The position numbers and the translations under genes were made by a program. DNA of 54,581 nt from STD2-77 sp964503935 (GTDB taxonomy: Bacteria; Patescibacteriota; Minisyncoccia; JAHIHE01; JAGLIN01). The notes beneath the pieces were generated by a model. It searched no databases, was not told where the DNA came from, and saw nothing but the letters and a program-made list of their open reading frames with translations. The stretch is taken from the NCBI GenBank assembly GCA_964503935.1, contig CAZDCJ010000001.1, positions 1-54,581 on the forward strand. Reading direction: 5' to 3'. Below are positions 1 through 8,584 of the stretch, piece after piece (positions within the stretch are counted from its first letter, which is position 1; each line of letters starts with the position of its first letter).

Positions 1-74
1 TTATATTTACCTATACCAATTATACATCGTCTGTGATTTTTGCTTTATTATACCCTAAATCTGCCCCTAAAAGC

Positions 75-770
75 CTACTCAAATCGGCAAATGACCAATT
101 CTTTCCGATAAAAAATGGAACTCATGATAGAGCTCCTGATTTTCTTCATCCTCAGCATCCGCGCCCCCCCTTCGACTGCCCCGCCGCCAGACAATATCAA
201 TATGACTATTCCGAGAATCACCCATCCTGCCAAGTACCCCCCTAGAGCAGCAGTAAACGTCGTAATCACGGTATTATCCTTATCTACCCGGTATTCTCCC
301 GTTTCGAAAGTATAGTATCCGGTACCGCAATAAATCTGATCCGTGTAATAATGGACTTCTTCCGCGATTATGACCCCTTCCGTGACATTCATGACACCCG
401 ACTCGTAGTTAAAATCGGCATCATAAAAATGTCCGTCATATTTCTGGATCAGCATCCTGTCGATACTCGCTTTGTTCTCTAGATGCTTTTCTACAGAATA
501 GACGCCGGAGTTACTGGTAGAATAACTATTTCCGTCTACCATATAGTCGATCTGAAGATCCCCAGGAGTCAGAATAAGTGACTCTATGTTGGATGATTTG
601 CTGTCCGGCTGGAAATTCCACTCCCTCGTATAAGGCTCTCTAAGACCTACGCTGATGAGCCCGTAAGCGAATAATATCCCTATAAGAGCCAGCACCAAGA
701 CGGTCTTCGTTCCAGATTTATTTTTTTCTTCCGAGGCTTTCGAAGCATCTAGCATGCGATTATCTTCCAT
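75..770 (-). CDS. Two-helix membrane protein, unknown function (paralogue of 1582-2169)
   Basis: 231 aa, family not recognised. A charged N-terminus is followed by a hydrophobic helix (about residues 23-43), an extracytoplasmic domain of about 130 residues and a second helix (about 176-196) next to a glycine-rich stretch, ending in a basic tail. The extracytoplasmic part shares a pattern with the protein at 1582-2169: SIDRMLIQKYDGHF here against EIDAMIASGKYDGYF there, then a Gly/Val/Glu strand, a YY motif and a terminal helix. ATG start behind a good SD (GAGGAG). The two are probably paralogues. The role is unknown; the topology fits a membrane-anchored sensor or cell-surface protein. Confidence 0.75.
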   Translation of the reverse strand: MEDNRMLDASKASEEKNKSGTKTVLVLALIGILFAYGLISVGLREPYTREWNFQPDSKSSNIESLILTPGDLQIDYMVDGNSYSTSNSGVYSVEKHLENKASIDRMLIQKYDGHFYDADFNYESGVMNVTEGVIIAEEVHYYTDQIYCGTGYYTFETGEYRVDKDNTVITTFTAALGGYLAGWVILGIVILILSGGGAVEGGARMLRMKKIRSSIMSSIFYRKELVICRFE

Positions 771-914
771 ATCAAGCTCCTCTTTGTTTTATGATTTCGT
801 ACATTTTCGTATATTTTTCTGGCTCTAACCTGAAACTGTAGGTATGTCAATATGCGATAGACATCATGCTTTTTAAAGACAAGCATAAGAAAAACAAGCG
901 ATGGGAGCCGCTTG

Positions 915-1391
915 TCAATTTTTGCCTATATTTTTCATGGCATAGTTAATGCTCTCTATCTTCAGGCTGATTTTCTTTTTCCCTTCGCTGCAAGGATAGC
1001 GATGGAATATATTCTTCTTGCCGGCCAGGCTCAGATATTCCATCCTAACACCTTCCAATATCTTCAGTTTCACATCCGGACTCAGATCGTACTCACCTTT
1101 ATCGACTTTCTTGAAGATTTCAGAAAGTCTTGTCCGATATACTTTCCTGAGCGGCTTGCCCCATCTCTTCTCGAAAGGAGCAATGGTGATCCTATGAAAT
1201 AGAAGCATGCTCTTGGAATTCATCCAGAAAATCAACGGATGTTCGTCTATGATTCTCTGGGCTCCTTTCCTTAATTCCCCCACCGGATTTTCCGGATCCA
1301 GTTCTATCTTGCTCAACTCCTCGAGCTCTTCCATGAACCGGACCCATTTCCCCCTCAGCGGATAAATGACCGAGTCCTTTCTTTTTCTCAT
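915..1391 (-). CDS. Hypothetical basic protein between two membrane-protein paralogues
   Basis: About 158 aa, rich in Lys, Arg and Glu, with no membrane segment and no recognised domain. It looks helical, with a FHRITIAPFEKRWGKPLRK patch in the middle. The start is uncertain: I chose the ATG at 1391, a TTG three codons upstream (1400) is possible, and strong SD-like sequences (AGGAGG, GGAGG) lie 15-40 nt further upstream. It sits alone between two paralogous membrane proteins on the same strand, with about 140-190 bp on each side. Confidence 0.55.
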   Translation of the reverse strand: MRKRKDSVIYPLRGKWVRFMEELEELSKIELDPENPVGELRKGAQRIIDEHPLIFWMNSKSMLLFHRITIAPFEKRWGKPLRKVYRTRLSEIFKKVDKGEYDLSPDVKLKILEGVRMEYLSLAGKKNIFHRYPCSEGKKKISLKIESINYAMKNIGKN

Positions 1392-1581
1392 TTCTTGCAA
1401 ATAATCCGCAGTTTCCTCCGTCCTGTATATTCCTCCTGTCGTTCTCTGATAATCAATCTGAAGCCGGCATATTCTTACTTCGGATATTTATGATATGTAA
1501 GCATCAATGCGGCTTTTTGTCAATGAATGGCTGGCGGACCTTGGCAAAGATAGGTCCAAAAAAAGAAGCCCTTTGCGAGCT

Positions 1582-2169
1582 TCAATGATTTGCGGGTTTG
1601 CTTCGGAATATATCCGACAGCATATCCCAGAGGATAAAACCCGCGAGTACGGAAAGTATTCCGTAAAAGACGACATGCCTTATGTAGCTGGGATAGCGCA
1701 CGACTTCGACGACATCTCTTTTTTCATCGTAATGCCACACTGTCCTGTATGGCATCCTTTCAAAGACGATCTTCTGCGAGTGATAATAGCAGACATTCCC
1801 TTCGACTACTCCTTTGATCTTATACATCGTCCCGTAGGCATCGATCTCGTCTCCGATGAAGTATCCATCGTACTTTCCGGAAGCGATCATCGCATCGATT
1901 TCTTCCGGATGCTTTCTCACGTAATGCACCTGGAAACTCTTGCCCTCCTCATCAGGATCCCGATGCCTCTCGCCTTGGGACGTAAAATCGATATCGATAC
2001 AATCATCCCCGACATCGTAATCATGGCCGAAGCTGAGAATGTTGGACGATTTATTGACTTCTTCTACGGGATATTCTAATTTGATCGGCTCCTCCGGCAC
2101 CGATATATAATAGCTAAAAGTCAAGATTCCCCAGAGAAGAAGCGGCCATAAGAAATATTTTATTTTCAA
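1582..2169 (-). CDS. Two-helix membrane protein, unknown function (paralogue of 75-770), TTG start
   Basis: 195 aa. An N-terminal helix (about residues 5-24) is followed by an extracytoplasmic domain and a second helix near the C-terminus (about 168-188). The start codon is TTG, supported by an AGGAGG SD seven bases upstream; no ATG is as well placed. The segment with EIDAMIASGKYDGYF, then GVVEGNVCYYHSQKIVF and YPSYIRHVVFYGILSVLAGF aligns in order with the protein at 75-770. No family recognised. Probably a lineage-specific membrane or cell-envelope protein. Confidence 0.7.
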   Translation of the reverse strand: MKIKYFLWPLLLWGILTFSYYISVPEEPIKLEYPVEEVNKSSNILSFGHDYDVGDDCIDIDFTSQGERHRDPDEEGKSFQVHYVRKHPEEIDAMIASGKYDGYFIGDEIDAYGTMYKIKGVVEGNVCYYHSQKIVFERMPYRTVWHYDEKRDVVEVVRYPSYIRHVVFYGILSVLAGFILWDMLSDIFRSKPANH

Positions 2170-2294
2170 AGATTTTCCTCCTGTCCGATGTGATTATAAT
2201 CTAAATCAAGCCCGGAGCATTGTCAAACAAAGAAAAGATTTCCGAAGAAGCCTCTTATCATATATGTGAACGGAACACGACGCTGGACCTAGGC

Positions 2295-2328
2295 AAAAAA
2301 CAGACTAACCTCGAAAAAAGTTAGTCAT
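2295..2328 (-). terminator. Rho-independent terminator
   Basis: Read on the minus strand, GACTAAC and GTTAGTC form a 7 bp stem followed by TGTTTTTT. It overlaps the end of the 39-codon ORF at 2305-2424 and would end transcription of the small genes between 2305 and 2616. Confidence 0.65.
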
Positions 2329-2424
2329 AACGAAATAACCACAGTTTTCTGCGTTATTATTGTTATTGTTGGCAGCGATCATCGCCCCAGCAATGCTTTT
2401 TGTTTTTTCCTGCATGGCCGTCAT
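2305..2424 (-). CDS. Possible very small protein (39 aa)
   Basis: A 39-codon frame starting at ATG 2424, with AGGAAC six bases upstream. It contains a run of six asparagines and ends inside the terminator hairpin at 2295-2328. It follows the 59-codon frame at 2437-2616 by 12 bp, as in an operon. No homology recognised. The spacing and terminator are the only support. Confidence 0.25.
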   Translation of the reverse strand: MTAMQEKTKSIAGAMIAANNNNNNAENCGYFVMTNFFRG

Positions 2425-2436
2425 CTTTGTTCCTGA

Positions 2437-2616
2437 TTATAATCTTCTTGATGAGCCCTGAATCAGTCTCTTTTCCTCCGCAGTAGAATTATTATATAAA
2501 TTCCACATTCCATGCGACCATACGCACATGGAATTGATATTGCGGCATCTTCCGTATCTGTCAACGATGAACTTGCGTTCTACGCCATCATCCGTATAAA
2601 CTATTCGAGCTATCAT
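2437..2616 (-). CDS. Small hypothetical protein (59 aa)
   Basis: A 59-codon frame from ATG 2616 to TAA 2437. It begins MIARIVYTDDGVERKFIVD, which looks like a beta-hairpin, then has a Trp/Asn-rich middle (VWSHGMWNLYNN) and a charged end. Composition is protein-like and a minus-strand terminator lies downstream. No clear SD (AAGGAC lies too far upstream). Function unknown. Confidence 0.4.
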   Translation of the reverse strand: MIARIVYTDDGVERKFIVDRYGRCRNINSMCVWSHGMWNLYNNSTAEEKRLIQGSSRRL

Positions 2617-2666
2617 ACGTCAGGATAATAATCCGGATTCGTCCTTATGTCAAATGAAATGAAATC

Positions 2667-2694
2667 AAAAAAATCATCTTCCGATGATTTTTTT
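2667..2694 (-). terminator. Terminator of tRNA-Lys
   Basis: Seven A, TCATC, a TTCC loop, GATGA and seven T form a perfect palindrome that starts at the last base of the tRNA CCA. On the minus strand it is a stem with a T tract directly after the tRNA, so it should end the tRNA transcript. The symmetry could also make it work in the other direction. Confidence 0.8.
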
Positions 2695-2769
2695 GGTGGG
2701 ACGTACAGGGCTCGAACCTGTGACCCTCAGCTTAAAAGGCTGCTGCTCTACCAACTGAGCTAACGTCCC
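2694..2769 (-). tRNA. tRNA-Lys (anticodon TTT)
   Basis: The 76 nt folds as a cloverleaf on the minus strand. The acceptor stem GGGACGT pairs with ACGTCCC, the D arm is GCTC...GAGC, and the anticodon loop CTTTTAA gives anticodon TTT. The T arm contains GGTTCGAGCCC, and discriminator A is followed by an encoded CCA. The outermost anticodon-stem pair (27/43) is a G-A mismatch. It stands alone, with its own terminator. Confidence 0.95.
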
Positions 2770-2864
2770 GAGGTTTGACTGCGCGTAATTTTTCGGCAGT
2801 CAAAACACTTAACCTTTATATCACAATAGAACCTCCTTGGCAATACCTTTCAGATAATTTTTCG

Positions 2865-3629
2865 CTATTTCTTTCCGATTCCTTCTATTGCCCGCAATAT
2901 CTCCAGAGGAACGGCGAATACCACCGTATTGGACTGATCGGAACTGATATCATTGATGGACTGCAGAGTGCGCAGATGGAGCGCTCCCGGAGCCTCGGCT
3001 AGCATCCTGGCCGCCTTGGTCATGTTTTCCGCGGAAACGACTTCCCCTTCGGCCTTGATGATGACCGCACGCTTTTCTCTCTCCGCTTCCGCCTGCTTGG
3101 CAATAGTCCGCTTCATATCTTCCGGGAGCTCGATGTGCTTGAGGTCAACCGAGACCACTTTGATCCCCCATTGATCAGTCGCACGATCCACGATCTCCTG
3201 GATACGCGACGAGATCGTATCCCGCTGGGAAAGGAGCTCGTCGAGCGACACTTCCCCCACCACATCCCGCATAGTGGTCTGCGCCAGCTGAGAGACGGCA
3301 TAGTCGAAATCTTCGACCTGAAGGACCGCCATTTCCGCATTATTCACCCTATAGTAAAGTACCGCATTCACGTTCACTGAAACGTTGTCCTGGGTGATCG
3401 CATCCTGATCCGGCACGTCCACGACCTTCACGCGAGTGTCCACTTTCTGGAAAGACTGGAAGATCGGGATCACTATCCTCCACCCCGGTTCCATTATGCC
3501 GCTGAATTTTCCCAGATCGAACCGTACTCCGCGTTCGTACTGGTTAATTTGCTTGATGCTGACAAGAAGAAACAGGAATACCCAGGGCGCCAATATGATC
3601 GCCCATGAAATCGTGCTTTCCATAGTCAT
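2865..3629 (-). CDS. Slipin / stomatin-like SPFH-domain protein
   Basis: 254 aa, the usual size for bacterial slipins. An N-terminal hydrophobic hairpin (about residues 8-24) is followed by the family's YERGVRFDLGKFSGIMEPGW region, the SPFH/Band 7 domain (about 30-190, with VDLKHIELPEDMKR) and a charged coiled coil rich in Glu, Ala and Lys. Family members oligomerise at the membrane and organise or protect membrane protein complexes. It is the last gene of a probable dnaJ-led operon, 24 bp behind a Ca-binding-type membrane protein; no NfeD-type partner is present. Function assignment is at family level only. Confidence 0.92.
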   Translation of the reverse strand: MTMESTISWAIILAPWVFLFLLVSIKQINQYERGVRFDLGKFSGIMEPGWRIVIPIFQSFQKVDTRVKVVDVPDQDAITQDNVSVNVNAVLYYRVNNAEMAVLQVEDFDYAVSQLAQTTMRDVVGEVSLDELLSQRDTISSRIQEIVDRATDQWGIKVVSVDLKHIELPEDMKRTIAKQAEAEREKRAVIIKAEGEVVSAENMTKAARMLAEAPGALHLRTLQSINDISSDQSNTVVFAVPLEILRAIEGIGKK

Positions 3630-3653
3630 ACTTTTAATGTTAAAGATTAATCA

Positions 3654-5213
3654 TTACTTGTTCTTGCGGAGCTTATCGTAATCCAAGCGCGCGCTGCCGG
3701 CTACGATCGGATCATAGCCTCCTTCCACTTCGCTGCCATCGCCATATCCGTCGCCATCCGTATCTATCTTGTGCGGATCACTCCCATATTTCTTCTCGTC
3801 TTCGTCGCCAAGTCCGTCGCCGTCGGTATCTTTGGCGTTCTTATCGATAGCGACGACCGTATCAGGACTTATGATCTTCAGCTTCTCCGTAACCTCTGCG
3901 AAATTCTTGGCTCCTTCCACGTCTCGCACCTTGGCAGTATCGAAACCGGAAAGGGTATAATCAATATCGAAACTCATACCCTCCTTCTCATCCCTGCTCT
4001 CGTCCGACGCATAGGATTCGCCGTAAATATTCTCTAGCTTGGCATAGAACCCGTTCATGAAATCGTCATCGAATTCTCCGGTCATCCGGAAGCGATAGAT
4101 GAGATTGTCATCCTTGCCGACCCAGATTTCTACGCTAACCTTCTGCATCACATAATCCACGATCTTCTGGAATTTCTCGGACTGGGCCGGATCATCCTGT
4201 ATCTCCCGGAGGGATGCCAAGACACTGCCGCCGTCCTCCCCTTCCATACCGCCTTCCGAAAGAGCCGTTATGAGCTGCAAGACCCCGTTCGTATCGAAAT
4301 TTACCCTATAGTGGGTAGTATCAATCTCTTCTATGAGCTCCGATCCCAGATCCTGCGGAGCCGAAAGGAAACCGTAATCGAATATCTTGTTAAAATTATC
4401 AACCCCTCTCACGCTCAGGAGGTCGAGCTTCTCGGGCAAGAATGCATAATCCCTCACGATGGCATACAGTTCCCGGTAATCCTCATCCGTCACGGAATAC
4501 CAGTTGCCGGTCACGCCCTCCAGATTGTTCTCGATGACCGCCGCGCGGGAAGCCTGACTATTTCCTGCTATGAGAAGATTATCCAGTTTGAGATACTTCT
4601 TGCCATCTATGGCTACCGATTGCATGCTGACGCTAGTGGTGCTTTTAGCTTCGTTCACGCTTCTTACCGTATCATATACCAAGGAAGAATAGAGGAATGG
4701 ACCTCCTTCGGCCTTCTCCACTACGCCTTTGTAAATGACCTGGTACTCCATGCCATATTGCTTCTCCTCGACTTCGAGCATACGCATGAAACTCATCGCT
4801 CCGTCATAAGAATACGAATTCACGCCCCGCATAGCCTCCATGATCGGATCAAGGATAAGGCTGTCGCCGGAAGGACCATCCAAATCTTTGTCTTTTCCCA
4901 GGAAATAACTGGCTGCCGCAGCGAGCAATACCACCGCCACGATAGCGCCAAAGATCGAGACGGCCTTTTTTCTGTCGATAGCCGACAGAGAGAACTTTTT
5001 CTTCTCGAGAGATGAGAAATCTTTCTCGAATTCCGTATCGCCTTCGCCTGTCTGATGCGGAAAAGCCTTCGGCGTATCCTCCGTCTTGCCGGTACGCTCG
5101 CCATACTGGCCACCGAAAGGAGCATCTGCCCTCTCCATAGAGGCAGACTGAGGAGCTCTTCCCGCCTCCTCTGCCGCCGGGCGGATCAAAACATCCTTGT
5201 CTTCATTTTCCAT
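3654..5213 (-). CDS. Membrane-anchored protein with C-terminal Ca-binding (thrombospondin-3-like) repeats
   Basis: 519 aa. A hydrophilic, presumably cytosolic N-terminus (about 85 residues) is followed by one transmembrane helix (about 85-107), a large extracellular domain (about 120-450) and, near the C-terminus, acidic repeats DTDGDGLGDEDE and DTDGDGYGDGSE typical of thrombospondin type 3-like calcium sites. The central domain resembles in layout the LppX/LprG-like lipoprotein fold, but that is only an impression. The next gene upstream (5235-6803) is a clear paralogue, sharing NWYSV/SWYSV, VEIWVGKDDNLIYR and GYDPI. It lies 21 bp behind it. No SD is visible. Likely a cell-envelope protein of unknown role. 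Confidence 0.85.
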   Translation of the reverse strand: MENEDKDVLIRPAAEEAGRAPQSASMERADAPFGGQYGERTGKTEDTPKAFPHQTGEGDTEFEKDFSSLEKKKFSLSAIDRKKAVSIFGAIVAVVLLAAAASYFLGKDKDLDGPSGDSLILDPIMEAMRGVNSYSYDGAMSFMRMLEVEEKQYGMEYQVIYKGVVEKAEGGPFLYSSLVYDTVRSVNEAKSTTSVSMQSVAIDGKKYLKLDNLLIAGNSQASRAAVIENNLEGVTGNWYSVTDEDYRELYAIVRDYAFLPEKLDLLSVRGVDNFNKIFDYGFLSAPQDLGSELIEEIDTTHYRVNFDTNGVLQLITALSEGGMEGEDGGSVLASLREIQDDPAQSEKFQKIVDYVMQKVSVEIWVGKDDNLIYRFRMTGEFDDDFMNGFYAKLENIYGESYASDESRDEKEGMSFDIDYTLSGFDTAKVRDVEGAKNFAEVTEKLKIISPDTVVAIDKNAKDTDGDGLGDEDEKKYGSDPHKIDTDGDGYGDGSEVEGGYDPIVAGSARLDYDKLRKNK

Positions 5214-5234
5214 AATTATGGCTGATTTATTTTT

Positions 5235-6803
5235 TTATCGAAGCGACTCGACTAGAGAGTCGTAAATCTTCCCGTAATCTGCCCGGGTATTGCCGGGTGC
5301 GATCGGATCATATCCGTTCCATACCTCATCGCCGTCCGGATGACCATCGCCGTCCGTATCCGTTTTCCTGGCATCGCTGCCGTAAAGGGCTTCCAGTTTA
5401 TCGCTGAGCCCGTCCCCGTCCTGGTCCGGATCGTTCTGAGATTTCTCCTTCATCCCCTGATACTCCAGTACGACCAGAGCTTTGTCCAGATCCTTCGCGT
5501 TTTCCGGCTTACGGACCGCCGCAGTATTAAAATCAGAAAGCGTATAATCAAGGCTGAAATCCAGGCTCTCTTCGCCCGTAGCCTCATCGGACTTCCCTCC
5601 TGTCTCACCGTCGAGAGCGTTCTTTTTCTCCACATAAGAGCTCAGGAATTTCCCGTCGAAGCTCCCGTCGGCCTTCAGGCGGTAGAGAAGATTATCGCCC
5701 TTTCCGATCCATAATTCCACATTTACCTCCCTCAGGACAAAATCCAAGAGCTCCCCGACTTTCTTCACTTTTTCGGCTTTTGTCTTCAATTCCTCCTCGA
5801 AGCCCTGGGACTTTTCCTCCCCCTGCGCCCTGGCCACTTCCCTGACAAACTCCAGCACCAAATCGAATGCTTCAGTACTATCTAACTTGACCTGATAATG
5901 ATAAGTCTCCGCTTCGCCTACTTTGTTATCTCCTAAGTCTTTCTTAAATTCAAACAGATCATGGCTTCTCAGGATTTCACCTAGCCGAGAAGCGATTCCC
6001 GGAGCAGAAAGGATTTTCGCATAAGTCTCGCCCTCGGAAAACTGTCCGAGAAAAGAATCCATCGTATCTTCGGGGACGGAATACCAGCTGTCTTCAAGGA
6101 TATCAAGATAGCCCGCGACCTCTTCCATTCCTTCTATGCTTCCTTCACTGTAAGTAAAATCGTTGACTTTGGCATAGAAAGTCTTGTCGAGATAGGCCGC
6201 TTCCACATCTCCCCTGCTCTTTAAGTTTCCCGCCTTATCGGCGCGATCCTGCTCGAATGCGAAAGAAGCATAGAATTCCGGAGTATCGCCATCGAACTGC
6301 GCCACTCCGTCATGAGTGAGAGCGGAAACGGACTCTGTCCCATGCCCCCTGGAAACGACATTGATCTTCCCGTCATAATGGAATGCCTTCACACGCTTCA
6401 TCTTCTCGAGCGAGGACTTGATGATGACATTATCGGAATTTTCCGGCGTAACCACATTATTCAAGAGGTCCGCATCCGGTTTCTCGGTCGGCTGCCGGAA
6501 TGCGAGAGCACCGGCAATCAGCACCACGACGACCAATACCCCCGCCAACGCCTTTCCATTCTCCCTGAAGAGAGCTCTCATATTTTCCTTTTTGAGCGAA
6601 AGAATATCATCCTCCATACCGATCGTCTCGCCGGGAGTAAAAGACGCTTCCGAAAGCGCCGGAGATCCCGGATCGGATTCTGCCAGCTTCTCATATTTCT
6701 TCACTATGCTGTCAGCCCCTGGCCCCATAGCCGCAGATTTCGCCTCGCCCCCTCCCGCCGCCCCTTCCCTCCTCGAGCTCCCTCTGTTTTCTTCATTATC
6801 CAT
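5235..6803 (-). CDS. Membrane-anchored protein with C-terminal Ca-binding (thrombospondin-3-like) repeats, paralogue
   Basis: 522 aa with the same plan as 3654-5213: a disordered N-terminus rich in Gly, Glu and Ser, one transmembrane helix (about residues 88-105), a large extracytoplasmic domain, and acidic repeats DPDQDGDGLSDKLEALYGSD and DTDGDGHPDGDE before GYDPI. Conserved blocks shared with its neighbour include ELWIGKGDNLLYRLK and the DYTLSDFNTA region, so the two arose by tandem duplication. It is 14 bp behind the polytopic membrane protein at 6818-7321. The acidic repeats would bind Ca2+ outside the cell. Substrate or partner unknown. Confidence 0.85.
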   Translation of the reverse strand: MDNEENRGSSRREGAAGGGEAKSAAMGPGADSIVKKYEKLAESDPGSPALSEASFTPGETIGMEDDILSLKKENMRALFRENGKALAGVLVVVVLIAGALAFRQPTEKPDADLLNNVVTPENSDNVIIKSSLEKMKRVKAFHYDGKINVVSRGHGTESVSALTHDGVAQFDGDTPEFYASFAFEQDRADKAGNLKSRGDVEAAYLDKTFYAKVNDFTYSEGSIEGMEEVAGYLDILEDSWYSVPEDTMDSFLGQFSEGETYAKILSAPGIASRLGEILRSHDLFEFKKDLGDNKVGEAETYHYQVKLDSTEAFDLVLEFVREVARAQGEEKSQGFEEELKTKAEKVKKVGELLDFVLREVNVELWIGKGDNLLYRLKADGSFDGKFLSSYVEKKNALDGETGGKSDEATGEESLDFSLDYTLSDFNTAAVRKPENAKDLDKALVVLEYQGMKEKSQNDPDQDGDGLSDKLEALYGSDARKTDTDGDGHPDGDEVWNGYDPIAPGNTRADYGKIYDSLVESLR

Positions 6804-6817
6804 AATGGCTTGTTAGT

Positions 6818-7321
6818 TTATTTTTCTTTTATCAAAAATATCGCAAAAAATGGAGCTATCAGCCAGAAGAGCTGGGCGCCATCTTGAGCAAAGACCGCCC
6901 TAAGGAAGATAGAAAGATCGTCCGCGGCCGGTATGAAGGATATTATGACGCTGATGATGAATCCGATCTGGAGAAAGGAAAGGGCTAGCGTCTCGAACCA
7001 CGCTTTCCGGGAGCCCTGCCTGAAATTGGATGTAAAATCCGAATGCAATATCACCCACGACAGGATGAATATGCCCGCGATGAACACGATCGCCTTGTTC
7101 CGATAAGTATCTTCCAGCGCGATGCCGGTCGCCGCCCTGATGACAGGCAGCCTTTCGACAAACGCAAGCGAAACATAGCTCGCCAAAAGGACGATGAAAG
7201 CCCGGTCCTTGCCGTATCGGAACAAATAAAGATAGATTCCGGCGAGAAATGTCAGGAGTACGAATAGATCCCAGCTGGGATTTGTCAGACTGATACCACC
7301 GAATATTTTTGCGAAATCCAT
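6818..7321 (-). CDS. Polytopic membrane protein of unknown function
   Basis: 167 aa with about five hydrophobic segments (near residues 18-35, 41-58, 77-93, 110-130 and 145-163) and short polar loops such as RYGKDR and RNKA. In size and topology it resembles CvpA-like small membrane proteins, but I see no diagnostic motif. It lies between dnaJ (51 bp upstream) and the tandem Ca-binding-type proteins (14 bp downstream), so it may work with them at the membrane. No SD precedes the ATG. Confidence 0.75.
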   Translation of the reverse strand: MDFAKIFGGISLTNPSWDLFVLLTFLAGIYLYLFRYGKDRAFIVLLASYVSLAFVERLPVIRAATGIALEDTYRNKAIVFIAGIFILSWVILHSDFTSNFRQGSRKAWFETLALSFLQIGFIISVIISFIPAADDLSIFLRAVFAQDGAQLFWLIAPFFAIFLIKEK

Positions 7322-7372
7322 CTCGTGTCTTTATATTATATTCCTGAATCATTATAACATGAAAAGTCGCAC

Positions 7373-8464
7373 TTACAAACCTTCGTCGCGCAATTCTTCC
7401 AGAAGATTCCTCTGTCGCTTGGAAAGTTTGCCCGGCGTCCCGATCTGCACAGTGATATACATGTCCCCCGTGCCGCGCCCGCCGAGATGCGGGAATCCTC
7501 CGCCGCCGATCTTGATGATCTTGCCCGACTGGATGCCCGACGGGACCTTCAGCTTGATCTTCCCCCTGAGAGTAGGAACTGTGGTGCTGTCGCCCAGCGC
7601 CGCCTGTGTAAAAGTGATATCGAGCTTGGAGAGAAGGTCGTCTCCGCGCCGCTCAAACAGGGGATGCTTCTTAAGATGCGCCGTCACATAAAGGTCGCCC
7701 GACTCAGATTTTCCGCTTCCCGGCCGCATACCCGCCTCGCCCGCGCCGCTCACGCGGATAGTCTGCCCTTCGGCGATTCCCGCGGGAATCTTCACCCGGA
7801 TCACCTTCTCTTCCTTCGTGCGCCCGTCGCCGCCGCATTTGTCGCATCTCTTCTCAGGCCGTTCACCTGACCCCTGGCACTCAGGACAGAGTTCCGTCTG
7901 CGCGAAAGCGCCGAACATCGTCCGTCTCTGTTTCTGCACGTATCCCGTGCCGCCGCAGGTGGGACATTTCTCCAGTTTGCTTCCCGGCTCCGCGCCGGTA
8001 CCGCTGCATTTCGGACAGGAGACCGACAAATAGAGCTTTATCTCTCTCTCCATGCCTTCCAACGCTTCTTCGAAAGTAAGCTCGATATCTACCGCGATAT
8101 CCTGGCCTTTTTCTTGCCGCGCGCGCCTCGTCCGGGCACCGCCGCCAAATATATCTCCGAAAAGATCTCCCAGATCGCCTTCGAAGTTAAAACCGTTTGC
8201 GCCGCCCCCGAAGCCGCTGAAATCAAAGCCGCCAGCGCCTCCTCCGGCACCTTGTTCGAACGTCGAGCCGAACCGGTCATATTGGGAGCGCTTTTCCTTG
8301 TCTGAAAGCACCTGGTAAGCCTCGTTGATTTCCTTGAACTTGGACTCATCGCCGCCCTGCTTGTCCGGGTGATACTGGTGCGCCAGCTTCCGGTAAGCCT
8401 TCTTGATCTCATCGTCGCTCGCCCCCTTTTCCACCCCCAATGTCTCATAATAGTTCTTTGCCAT
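7373..8464 (-). CDS. dnaJ: Chaperone protein DnaJ
   Basis: 363 aa, the usual length. The J domain occupies residues 1-67 with the HPD motif (YHPDK) that stimulates DnaK ATPase. It is followed by a Gly/Phe-rich linker (about 70-110), four zinc-binding repeats (CPKCSGTG, CPTCGGTG, CPECQGSG, CDKCGGDG) and the two C-terminal substrate-binding domains. The start ATG has an AGGAG SD five bases upstream, one of the few conserved genes here with a clear SD. No dnaK or grpE lies in the window. It is first in a probable minus-strand operon running to the slipin at 2865. Confidence 0.97.
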   Translation of the reverse strand: MAKNYYETLGVEKGASDDEIKKAYRKLAHQYHPDKQGGDESKFKEINEAYQVLSDKEKRSQYDRFGSTFEQGAGGGAGGFDFSGFGGGANGFNFEGDLGDLFGDIFGGGARTRRARQEKGQDIAVDIELTFEEALEGMEREIKLYLSVSCPKCSGTGAEPGSKLEKCPTCGGTGYVQKQRRTMFGAFAQTELCPECQGSGERPEKRCDKCGGDGRTKEEKVIRVKIPAGIAEGQTIRVSGAGEAGMRPGSGKSESGDLYVTAHLKKHPLFERRGDDLLSKLDITFTQAALGDSTTVPTLRGKIKLKVPSGIQSGKIIKIGGGGFPHLGGRGTGDMYITVQIGTPGKLSKRQRNLLEELRDEGL

Positions 8465-8549
8465 TTTTCTCCTATCTAAATATTAATATTTCCAGACTAT
8501 ACACGATTCTAACACTTTAATGCCCGATTATCAAGCGGTTTTCTGACTA

Positions 8550-8578
8550 TTGACGAAGCCCGCCGGAGAAGATATGTT
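8550..8578 (+). promoter_or_regulatory. Sigma70-type promoter, predicted leaderless start
   Basis: TTGACG (8550-8555), a 17 bp spacer, then TATGTT (8573-8578). Transcription would start at about 8585, the A of the downstream ATG, so the mRNA would have no leader. Confidence 0.55.
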
Positions 8579-8584
8579 AGGTCC

